Of a stretch of DNA of 64,000 nt, positions 23,501 to 35,500 are shown piece by piece. The DNA comes from Monarcha castaneiventris obscurior (taxonomy: Eukaryota > Chordata > Aves > Passeriformes > Monarchidae), in contig JAMPIT010000856.1 in assembly GCA_026261815.1 (NCBI GenBank), forward strand, positions 7,548,001 through 7,612,000. Reading direction: 5' to 3'. The notes beneath the pieces were generated by a model, which saw nothing but the letters and a program-made list of their open reading frames with translations, was not told the DNA's origin and did no database searches. The number at the start of each line of letters is the position of its first letter. The first letter of the stretch is position 1. The position numbers were made by a program, and so were the translations under genes.

Positions 23501-26500
23501 CAGAGAGCTTCCTAAGAGCCAGTGCTTCATTTTACTGTCAACAGTTCCTCTCTTCTCACCTTCCAAGTTTCTTTAAGGGAGGATTTTTTCAGTGCACGTG
23601 GTTTTTGTCCCACGAATCCCCACGCTGAGCGCACCCGCACAGTTTGTGTCAGGAACGTCCATCGTGGTGCGCTTGGCAATTGGAGATGGACTCAGTGTGG
23701 AAGTGGAAACTCTTACAGCCTGAAATCAGAGCTGCAAGATGAAAAGAAAAAAATGAAATTGATAGTCTTTCAAGGACATTCCGTACTATCTGGTTTCCAT
23801 GCACAAAACAATGCTTCCAGTGTCGCAGGAAATCTGCAAATGCTGGCGGAATGAGGGGAGCTCCAGCGCGCTCCGGCGCAGTGCTGGGGAATATTTATTG
23901 CCTTTTAAGAGTCTGCCATGTTAAACAATGTCTTCATTACTGTCTTTGAATTCATAACACTCATTATGCCAGGGCAGAGGGCTCAGTCCAGTGCTGGACA
24001 AGCCCATTTCCTCAGGGATTAAAGGAATTTAGACAGAGCACAGGGGTCAGAGTTCAACTACTGTTGTGTCTGAGCCACTGGTGCCTCTAGAGCTCTGCGA
24101 GTGCTCTGCCAGGAAGGTGTGGTGGATGTCTGGAGATGTGCAGTTAGATTCCAGCTGAAAGCCTGGAACAATGTGCTGCTCCCTGGAAAAGGTGGTTCTT
24201 CCATCCCCATCTGGCAGCACAAGCAGGGTTTGCTGGGAATTCAGCACCAGGGACCAGAGGGACATTTCAGAAGTCATTTGTGTTGTTAAAAAGTGTAAAT
24301 AAATAAATCCACAATTACCTAGATCAGCCCAGCTTGGCATTGGGTGGCTCTTGCAAACCAGTGATGGAACTGGGCAGTGTAAGAGCAGAGATGCAGCTTA
24401 AATCTGGCCTGAAATCCATTGGGAAACCCTTCCTGCTGTTTCTTAGCACAGACTGGGTTGGTGCAGAGCAATTCCTCCTTGCAGCACCAGGTGCTGGGGT
24501 GTGTCCTTAGCTGTTAGATGTCTGTGGTTTTGGTGTCAGACCTTCTTGATGGAGCCTCTTGCCTTCCCAGGTATTCATCAAGAGGAGAGGAGTCCCTATT
24601 GTGTCCCTGGAGTGTGTTTCCTGCAAGGCTCAGTCTGTCTACGAGGTCAGCAAGAGCTCCTACGTGTACCTGGAGGGCACCTGCCAGAACTGTCACAACG
24701 ACTCCAAGCTTGGGGTAAAGTCATAAGGCTGTGGGCTCTGGGAGAAGGGGGCTAGCAGAGGGGTGAGGGTGGAAAGGGAAAGAGAAATGAAGTCCTGGAC
24801 CTAAATTGCCATAGAGACAAGGAGGGGAAGCAATTTCTGGCCACAAGCAGTGACAGATGGGTCTGGCCGAGTCCTTGTGGGGTCATTTCTAAGCCAAAGC
24901 CATGAGTGGCCAGCTCTTTCCACACAAAAGCCACTTTTTTTTTTTCCTGTAAGAGATCTGTAAAGTGTTTTTTTTCCCTGCTGGTTGGCATTTTGCCCAT
25001 TATTCTGACAGCTCAAGCAGAGGTGGTTCAGTCTCTCCCCTTGTGCCCTCCTCTAATTCCAGCTTCCACTGCAGCCTGTGGAGTGAAGCAGGTCTCAGAA
25101 CTGGAAGTCCTGTTGCTCCCAGCAAGCCCAGCATGTCCTTGCCTGGCATTTTCTGCCTGGTTATCTCACTGTTTCTCCTGTTATCACAGTCGTAGGTTTG
25201 TGCTATTAACGGTAACCACCCAGGCCACATTCAGCTTGAAGCACATAAAACGCAGTATCCCGTGGAGACTCCACCAGTCCTTCATTTATTTCCTGTGTTT
25301 TGTACTCTGTATTATGAAATATTCTGTCGGAGGGTGATGTAATCCCAGAAACTAAAGTAGATCTCACAGTGGAAATATTCCCACCAGACATTTTGGAAAG
25401 GTTCCAGTTCTTGTTGCTGTAGCACACAAGACTAAAGCTGAATTATCAACTGCAAATTTGGCAGACGCTCCCACTAGAAATCTATTACTTTTTATAAAAG
25501 ACTCAATCTGAAAACATTTTAAGGACATAACTTCAGCTTCAAACCAAACCTCTCCTGTCTTTCCCCTGTCCGTCCCTGCAGAGGTGGGCAGCTCACAGCT
25601 TTAAGAACAAGTCCCTCATCCTGGACAAAACAACCACGTCCACCGGCGACACGGGGATGAACCTGGTCCTGAGGCAAGGAGCCCTGAGGGATGGCGAGGG
25701 CTACACCTTCACTCTGCACATCACAGACCTCACCACGGGGGAGGAAGGTTTTGCCTCCATCGACCTGCTGCCCAACCAGCCCCCCGTGGGGGGGTCCTGC
25801 CGCCTGTCCCCCAAGGGACCCCTCAGGGCGCTGGTGACGAAGGTGCACTTCGAGTGTGCAGGTGAGAGCACCTGCCAGCCCCCCCTGCTCCTCATGACCA
25901 GCTGCTCTTCCCACAGATGTTCCCTTCACCCCAGACTCCTACCCCAGGGCACTGTTGGCCAGGGCTGGGCTCAGCAGTGGTTTGGACCACGAGCAGCTTT
26001 GTGTGTCTGAATTGTGGAGCTCTCAAACTCACGGTGGCAAGCAGGTAGTTTAAAAATTCCTAACTCATGTAGGTGAATGGTGATATCCAGGCCAGGCCAG
26101 TTCTTTTGGAAGGGACTGGTATTTCAGTGCAGGAGAAAGAAGATGGTGCCCAAAACTGAGTCACAGTATGTGGAAAGAATCAAAAGATGAAGCAGTGAGG
26201 CCATCTCTGCCGTGTGGGCTGGATGTTCCCACCACAGTCACCTTCCCAACCAGCTGCAGAGACAGCAACAGTGAGCCCAGCTTTGGAGAAGTGGCCTGGC
26301 CGATGTCCCATAGCCTTGGGCCAAGGACTAAGTGCCTCTGGAAACCAGATTTCCCCAAATGATCAGTATTAGAGATTGGAGCTGTTTGTGCACAGTGCCG
26401 GGAAGCCACGCTGGGAGGGGATGAATCCTGCTGCTTCCAGGGGGCTGGGCACCAAACTGGAGGGGCAGCAGAAATGTGTTCAGGGTGATGTGGTTGTAGC

Positions 26501-29500
26501 TTTGGTATGTTTTGAGCTGTCCAGAATAATGCTGGAATCAATCCCTCTTTGGAATGGTGGGAATTTCAGCTCTTAGTGATTGTTTTTAAGCTGAAGTGAC
26601 AGACACAGGACACAGTGGCAGTGTCAGCACCTTCACTGGGGCTCACTAGCAAACACACAGTGACTTTCCCAACTGCCCAGCTCCCATGAAAGTCCCCATA
26701 ATTCCTGGGAGCTCCAAGGAAACCTTTGTGCAGGTTTTATCCTGGGCTCAGTTGTTCCTGAGATGCTGAACTGCCAGAGGGCTGAGCCTGTGTCTGATGT
26801 CAGGCTTTGCAGGGCTTGTACAGAAGCTGTGGCCTTTGTCAGTGCTGTTCCCAGCTTCAGCACAGTTATTCCCCCTTTTTTTTTGATCGTGAATTTTTCA
26901 TAATCCCTTTAAATGTTGCAGAACCCAAACACCCAGGCAGAAACCCCTAAACATGACAAAAATTCAGAGTGAATGAAGACACCCCCCAGCCTGGTGGAGT
27001 CCTTGAGCTGTCCTCATTGTGGGGACAGTCTGCCAGAGCAGGGGACAGCAGCAAGGGCAGGTCCATAGAGCCATCAGAGAATCCTGGAATGGTTTGGGTT
27101 GGAAAGGTCTTCAAAGACCATCTTGTCCCTTGTCGGGTTGCTCCAAACTCCATCCATGCCGAAGGGCTGAGCGGGATGGGACACCCCAGGGGTGGGAGGG
27201 AGCAGTGCCAGCTCCTTTGGGGCGGTGTCTGCAGCTCCCCATGCCTCTGTCAGAGCCCCGGGGGGTTTCCTTGCAGGCTGGCGGGACACGGAGGACGCCG
27301 AGGGGCCGCTGGTGTACATCCTGCTGGCCTCGCGCCGCCGCCCCGGCCACTTCCACGAGTTCTGCGTGTACAAGGGCAGCCGGGCCGAGCACAGCGCCTT
27401 CCTGCCCCCCGGCTTCCACGAGAGCGGCTTCCAGGTGTCCGTGGCCGTGCTGGTGCAGGACCAGCTGGGAGCCACCGTGGTGGCCGTGAACTGGTAAGAG
27501 GCCGCTGGCAGGCTGGTCTCTCCCTCGGTGCCATGTCCAGCCTCAGCTCCCAAATCCCAGGCTCGTGGCTTGGCTGGCGGGTCCCTGTCCTTATCCTGGG
27601 TGAAGGGTTTGCCTCCTGGAAGAGGCAAGGGAGGGAAGGGGAGGCTCAGCAGAAGTGCACACAGAGAATTCCAGGCTTTGTGGGTCATCGCTGGTGGGGG
27701 TGGTTTTCCCAAGAGTTACTGCTGCCTTAGAATCATGGAATTGCTAAGTGGAAAAAGACTCCTGGAATCATGGAGTCCCAGGGCTGGGCCAGTGAGGAGC
27801 CAGGCTGCACGTCCGTGGTGTTTCTCATGCAAATGGGGCACCAGGGCAGCAGCTGTGGTGCCTTTGTGGGTCACCCACCTGCCTCCCCTTCTCTCCCTCC
27901 CAGCCCAATCTGCACTTCACCCAAATCCCTCTTTCCTTGCAGCTCCATGGAAATTGGCCTCCCCGAGGGCTTCCCCAGCCTCTCCCACTGGCTCTACAAT
28001 CAGACTGACACCGTGCTCCAGGGCTTGGTGAAACAAGGGGACCCTCAGCAGGTCATTGAGTACTCCCTGGCCCTCATCACCATCTTGAATGAGGTAACGG
28101 AGCTTGTTCTGCCCAAGAGGGGCCTCCAGAAGTCCTTGCAATCACCAGTAGAATTTTTGGGCCAGATTTTGTACAACAATCTCTATAGGCAGGGCAGGAA
28201 TTTGGGGCTATATTCCTGTTTCCCTGCCCAGTAAGAGGCTGCTGCACACCTGGAAGCCAGGCAGGGATGAGCTTCCCCCTGGGCACAGGCATCCTGCTGA
28301 GCACTCCAGGTACTAGACAGCTGCTGAGTGCCAGGCTGTTAAGATAATTGCTTGGAGAACAGAAGTGAAATTGAGGAAGTTCTGCTGGAAAACCAGCTCA
28401 TTAGATCCCTCTGGGGAGAAGCAGAGATAGGAGATGTGGAGTGCAGGGAATAGGTGACTCCAGCTCAGCTCAGCAGCCTGTAAAACTGCTTTTCACCCAG
28501 TTTTTTTCACCCCACCTTCCTCACTCTTCCTGCTTTTCCTTCCACCCCCCAGTATGAGCGATCCATGCTGCTGGAACCTGAGGCTGGGCATGAATTTGAC
28601 CTCCGGACCTGGACTCGCAACAACATCACAGAGACCCTGAACTCCCTGAAGGTGAACACGGTGGATGACATCCAGCAGATCTCGGCTGCCCTGGCACAGT
28701 GCACGGTACGTCCCCTGCCACCACCCCGGAGCCTCCAGCTGCAGCTCAGGTGCCCCTCAGTCCTTGCTGAGCTTGCCTGGCTCTCTCCACACACAGCAGG
28801 TACAGGTGTCACTTGCTGGCATCGTCAGGGTTTCTGTGGTGATGTCCTGGGTGCTGCCAGCTCTGCCCCTGGGAGCTCTGTGCTGCTCCTCTGCTGCCTG
28901 TCCTGGTTGGCAGCTGCAGGTGGAGGCTGCAGGAGAGGCAGGAGAATTAGAGAATCATTGAGTGGTTTGGGTTGGAAGGGATCTTAAAGCTCACCCAGTG
29001 CCACCCCCTGCCATGGGCAGAAACACCTTCCACCATCCCAGGGTGCTCCAAGCCCCGTCCAACCTGGCCTTGGACACTTCCAGGGATGAAACAGCCACAG
29101 CTTCTCTGGGCACCCCGTGCCAGGGCCTCCCCACCCGCACAGGGAACAATTTCTTCCCAACATCCAATCTAATTTACCCTCTTTCAGCTTAAAGCCATTC
29201 CCCATTGTCCTGGCACTCCAGGCCCTTGTCCAAAGTCCCTCTCCAGCTCTCCTGGAGCCCCTTTAGACGCTGGAAGGGGGTCTAAGGTTTCCTCAGAGTC
29301 TTCTCTTCTCCAGGCTGGAAACCCTGAGCTCTCCCAGCTTGGCTCCAGAGCAGAGGGGCTCCAGAAACATTGGAATAAATCACTGGGGGAGTCACAGAAT
29401 CTGTGAGAACAGGCTGGGCTCCCATCAGGAGTAACACAAGTAGAGCTGCTTTGGGCCAGGGGCCAGTGCCCAGGTCTGATGTTCCTCCCAGCCCTGTTTG

Positions 29501-32500
29501 TGCCCTACAAGATGAGAAACCCCTCTCTGTTTTGCTCTCTGCTCACTGGAATCACCGTGCTCCTGGCAGTTTGCAGCCCCCATTCCCAGTGCTGGGGCTG
29601 CTGCCTGGTGGATTTAGGAGGGAAGAGAGCCCGGTTACACAACGCACGTGGGGTTTGGTGCTCAGCCAAGCTGCTCTGGCTCCTCCTCCCGCCCTCCCTA
29701 ATCTCTGCTTTGTGGACTGGTCGGGCACCTTGGCCCTGGCTGTGCTTCCCCTGCGGGCAGGTCAGTGATGGACAGGACCTGCATCCCACCCACAGAGTCC
29801 TGATCTGCTCCCTTCCCTGCTTCTGAGCCTGCAAACCTCAAAAATCCCTTCTTTCTCTTCCCCTATGTCCGGGGTTTGGGGTTCAGCACATCCCATTCCA
29901 TGCTGGACCAGTTTGTTTCTGTCTCTCCCACCTCCTCCTGCCTCGTGACTTGATCTTGCTGTGGAAGCTTAGGTCTAGAAATAGAATTTTTATTCCACGA
30001 GAAAAGCTGACATTCCAGGATTACTTTGTGCTCTGGATTGGAATGAAAAGCTTAGGAAAACAGTACTCCAGAATTTCCCAAGTGGCTGAGACAAGTGGAG
30101 TTCACACATTCCTTTCCTGCACAAGTGTCCATCAGGGCTGATACATTTTTGATTTTACCTAAAAGGGAGAGGAAAAATCAGAATTAGTTTCTCCTGGAGG
30201 ATAAAAAAGGAATCTCAGACTTCTTGGTCAGTTCTCCTCCCTAAGTAGGAGCTGCCCTTGGGTGGTTCCTCCCCAGAACCCAGTGTCTTCCCCACCTCCC
30301 TGATTCCTGACTCCGATTCACACAGTCTGTCCTGGCTTCTCAGAGCTTACAAATAAAGCAGAAAAGGGGGATTTCAAGACCTGCAGATGCTGTTTTGATT
30401 CTTCACCAAAACATATGGTGAATCACGGCTGAATCCTATGATGATTAAAAGAAAAAAGATGAATAAGAGCTAGGAACGGGGTTGTAACAGCTTCCATGTG
30501 TTGCCTCAGTCCCTCCCATCCAGCCCTGGAGAGTGCGGGAAGCTCCAGGCCATGGCTGGAACATTCTGTTTCTTGGACGCATCTGGGAGCAGAGGGAGGG
30601 ACATCCATCATGCCTGAGTGGCAGGATTCCTCCCACAGCCTTCAGGAGTATTTGGACACTGAAATGGATTCAGTTAGGGCTAAATCCTGCTTCCACTGGA
30701 GGTCGTGGAGTGGATGGAGGAATCCCATCCAGCTCTTCCTGGTTGGTTTCTGTGTGTGGCCCCTGAGGGGAGATGTGCCTGGTCTTTACAAGTGAACACC
30801 AGGGAACATCAATTTAGAATCACAGAATCCTGGGATGGCTTGGGTTGGAAGGATCAGGTTGCTCCAAGCCCTGTCCAACCTGGCCTTGAACAATTCCAGG
30901 GATGGAGCAGCCACAGCTTCTCTGGGCAGCAATTTTCTCCCTTCATTCCTCTTTCCAACCCAAAAGCGTCCCCTGCCAGGCATCCTCTGCCTGCCTGTAC
31001 ATTGGCACCTTGGAATGTCATGGGAGGGAGATGGAAGAGTCTTGGAGACACCAACAACTTGCTGGCCACTCTCAGTGTGAGCAGGGCAGCCACAGGGCAC
31101 GGGGCACTTCAGAGTGGAAAGGGCTCCTCAGGACTGAGCCAGCTGGGCTTTCCCTGGGGTGTTCCTGCTCTGTCGGACACTGGGCCCTTTGCAGGTGGTG
31201 AGCAAGGAGCTGGTGTGCAAGTCATGCCTGACAAGGACCCTGAACAAGCTGGAGACCATGATGACCATTCTGCAAGGGGAGACCACCCAGGGCATGGTGA
31301 CACCGACCGGCATCGCCGACAACATCCTCAACATCACAGGTGGGCTTTGTCCTGGGGGTGGGGACAGGGGACTGCCTCAGGGGCAGGAGGAGGCTGAGGG
31401 GAGCTTTCAGACTCCCTCCTCTGCCATTTGGGCTTTGGCCCAAATTTTTAGGAAATTGCATCTGCCATTTGGAGTATGGCATCCCAGCCCTCTCTTCTCC
31501 CTGCGCTTTTCCCAGGGTTGTCCTGGCTTTGGCAGCTGCCTCTGTGGATACTTAAATCTGACAGTTGTTAATATAACTCACTATTACTCCTAATAAGCTC
31601 ACTAGTACTCCAGGGGATTCTCTTTTTAGTAAACAATGAGTAACAGCTATAGCTTCCAGATGCTTGTCCTCCTGGTTGGAGTCCAAGGAGGCGATCAAAC
31701 CTCACTGGGGCATCTGGGAGCACTGTGTGGAAATTCCCACCTGGGTGACCTGGAGGGAAGCAGAGACTCCTTCTCTGCACCCCTTGTTACCTCTGCACTC
31801 CTTGCTGAGTGTTGTGCACTTTACAGTGTGAAAGCTTAGGAATATACATTTATTTTATCCATTCCTTCCCTGCTTCCTGAGCTGTAGTTCTTGTCACTGC
31901 ACAGGAGGGAAATCATGTTGTGATTAAGTATTCCTCACCAAACCTGGTAGATTAGAGAGGCTGCAGGAACTGCTGACAGCTTTGGTTTTAGCTCTGGGCT
32001 ATGAACACTCCAGTGGGGAAGGTCATGTGCAGAGGAACAGTGAGAAGACAGCAAGGAAAGCCTCATCTGATTGGTTTGGGAAGGTGTCAGGTGTTCTCCT
32101 AACTGGAGCAGTTATCCAGGCTGTTTACCACTTGCTCTTCGTTTCTCTCCTGGCAGGTGACCTAATCCACCTTGTCAATACAGTTTCACAAGAATCCAAG
32201 CCCCAGGAGCTGCTTGCTGATTCCCACAATTTGCTGCTGGCTCCCAAAGCCTACAACCTGTCTTCCAGCCTGATGCGAATCCTCATGAAATCCCGGGTGC
32301 TGAACGAAGAGCCCCTCGAGCTGGTGGGAGGAGAAATTAAGGCCACAGGCAAGAGGTCTGACCCCTTTAACTTGCTTTGCTACGAAAACACACCGAACTG
32401 CCAGTTCTCCATCCCCCAGGCCTTCAACTCCACCTTCTCCAACCTGACGGATGTCATCCAAGTCATGTTCCAAGTGGACTCCAATCCCTTCCCTTTTGGC

Positions 32501-35500
32501 TACATCAGCAACTACACCGTGTCCACCAAGGTCGCCTCCATGGAGTTCCAGACACACAATGGGGTGCAGATCCCCATCGGGAGCCTGGACTCTGAAAAAG
32601 CCATCACTGTGATGGTCTCAAACAACACAGACCCCGAAAATCTCGTGGCTGGCACTGAAGTCATCGAGGCAAGAACGTCTGTGAACCTGATTGTGATCAT
32701 GGAGAGCAACAACAGGGAAGCAGGACTGCACTTCCAGCTCACTTACAGAGTCCTCAATGGTAGGTCAGACAAATCGATCTCTTTGTTAATTCTTCTGTGA
32801 GAGAGGAGGGCTGGGTGTGAGAGATAACTGGTGTGGGAAGGGATGCCAGGTGCCGGCAGCAGGTTCCACACTGTGTGTTCGAGGTTCTGGCTGTCCTGGA
32901 CAATATCCAGTGCCTAGTGTCATCCTTGCTTGTGGATTCTGGCCCTGAGAAGCCTTTTGCTTTTCCCAGCCCTTCTGCTGAGCCACATTAGCCCTGGAGG
33001 GCATTGTCCAGTCCCTGTCCTGGGCAGGTCCAATGGTATCCAGTGCTCAGGGATCTTCTGAGGTGCACACTGAGAGAGCACGATCTGGAGAAGCATCTCC
33101 CACAACTTTCTGCATTCCTTATACTCTTCCCTGAGCCCCAGTGCTGGCAGCAGACCTGTGGTTGAGTCCCCCAGGGGTTTATAAAGCCCATTCTGTTCCT
33201 TCCCCTCCCCACAGAGCATTACCTGGCCAGTGAGCCCGAGCCCTTCATCATGGCCTATCTCCATCACGAGCCTGAGCCCAATGAGCACAACTGCTCTGCC
33301 TCCAAGAGAATCAGCCTGGATGCCCTGGCTGGAAGTGACCACAAGCTCTACACCTTCTTCACCTCACCCAGGTAAGAGAAGCCTCCCTGGTAGTCTCTGT
33401 CAGCCACAGGCTGTGCTGTGGATGCATGTGGGGGCTGCTCCGGTGGTCCGTGGAACCCCTGAGTATCTGCACTGCCAAAGGGTGTAAACTACACCACTTC
33501 CACTGGGCTTTTCCTCCTTTGTGAGTGCATCCTTGCCCCTGCAGCTGGAAGCTTTCCATGGGCACACCTCGACCAGAACAGGGCTGGTGTCCCTTCCGGA
33601 CGTGGGAGGGTCATCTCCTTGCTCTTTTCCTTCTCCAGAACGGACAATCCCATCCAGAAATACTACCTGAACATCACCAACCACTTCAGCTGGTCACCAG
33701 TGGAGGTGACCCTGGGGTTGTACACATCCCTGTGCCAGTACTTCAGTGAGCAGGAGAAGCGCTGGAAGACAGAAGGAATTGTCCCCCTGGAGGAGACCAG
33801 GCCAGACCAGGCCGTGTGCTTGACCCAGCACCTCACAGCCTTTGGGGCCAGCCTGTTTGTGCCCCCAAACTCTGTCCAGTTCATCTTTCCCGTGAGTACA
33901 ACAAAGCAGAGGCTGTGCAGTGTTGTCACACATAGAACAAGTTGTTGTCACCGGGAGCAAAGCCTCAGGCTCCTGTTGGCTTCGTGTCCAAGCTGGCACC
34001 CGCACAGGTATCTGGGAGCCTTTGGGAGGTGCAGATGGGCACAGCTCAGGGGAAGCTGTGTCCCCTGGTTGGGAATCCTGGCTGGAAGCAGACCTTTGCA
34101 GATGGCTTTAGTCCCTGGCCTGGACGCCTCACACTGTGTTCCCCTCTTAGGGAGATGCCAAACATTCCTCCCAGCTGTCACCCAGCACTGTTTGATCCCA
34201 GAGAGTCGCACCTGCCAGCTGCTCCCTGCATCCCAGGGGCATCCAGGCTCTTCCTCGCTCTGTCCCTGTGACGTGAGCGGGAGCAGGGAGCTCCTGGCAG
34301 CTGCTGCCGGCTCTGCGGGGCCACGTCTGTGAGCGGGGCGATGGCCAGGAAGGAGGCAGGGAATGGGAATGGGATCTTCCTGGGCTTGCCTTTCAACACT
34401 TCTCTTTTCTCCAGGCTCCAGGCCCAGGGCTGAACTACATCGTGCTGCTGACGTGTGCCATGTGCTTTGTCACCTACTCGGTGGCTGCGCTGATCGTGCA
34501 CAAGCTGGACATGATCGACATGAACCGCGTGGGGGTGATTCCCTTCTGCGGGAAGAACGGGATGTACAAATACGAGATCCTGGTGAAAACGGGCTGGGGC
34601 AGAGGGTCAGGTGAGCCCACAGCCTGCTCCTGTGCCTGGATCCCAGGGGAGCACCTGTAGTTCACCTGAGGTCCCACCTCAGTACATCACACTCTGAATG
34701 CTCCTCACGGGGCCCAGAGCTGAGCTGCAGCTTCAGTCCAGGGCTTCCTACAGCATTCCCAGTTTTTATTGTGTGGTGATGGGGCGGGTCAAGAGAATGG
34801 TTTGGGTTGGAAGGTTCCTCGAAAACCATCTGGTTCCAACTTCCTGACATGGGCAGGGACACCTTCCCCTAGCTGAGGCTGCCCCACCACTGGCTGTTGT
34901 GGTGGGACAACCAATTGCTGCTGGAAGGAACCACCCAGGAGAGAAATTCCTTCATCCTGCCTTCCTTGACTGGGCTGTGGTTGCAGAGGCAGAGATTGTT
35001 CCTCACTTCTGACCCTCTCCTGCCTTGTGGGCCCTTCGGATGGATCCTTTCACTGTCTTCCAGGATCCATCACTTTGTTCTGAATCTTTCCCAGCAGCTG
35101 GCAGGCACAAAATTTGTGTTCAGGGGCTGGGTTTGTAGATAGAGCTGTCACAGGCAATGCTGGGGATGGGCTGCACCTCGGGTGGGCTTCCCTGAGGGAG
35201 CCCCTTCCTTCCCTGCAGGCACCACAGCCCACGTGGGCATCGCCCTGTATGGGGTGGACAATAAAAGTGGCCACAGACACCTGGATGGGGACAACGCCTT
35301 CCACCGCAACAGCCTGGACGTGTTCCAGATCGCCACGGAGCGGAGCCTGGGCAGCATCTGGCGCATCCGCATCTGGCACGACAACAAAGGTGAGACATGG
35401 AGGGGCCACGTCCCGGGCCTGGACAGGGGGACCTGGCCTGTGGTCACCCAGTGGACACACTGGGGGACATTGCTGGGGGACATTGCTGGGGGACATGGAG

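Larger units (their letters stand above)
22022..24570 (+). other. PKD1 introns 15-16
   Basis: Intron 15 (22022-22989) holds nothing recognisable. Intron 16 (23137-24570) has a CR1 at 23196-23397. It also has an AT-rich unique segment (about 23880-24060) that may be a conserved noncoding element. Confidence 0.6.
24715..27276 (+). other. PKD1 introns 17-18
   Basis: Intron 17 (24715-25581) is AT-richer towards its 3' end, with no identifiable repeat. Intron 18 (25862-27276) carries one short CR1 fragment near its end (27075-27155). Confidence 0.65.
28706..31194 (+). other. PKD1 intron 21
   Basis: 2.5 kb, with a long CR1 (28947-29370) and a short one (30818-30931). The kilobase-scale polypyrimidine tract known from human PKD1 intron 21 is absent. 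Otherwise it is unremarkable. Confidence 0.75.
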
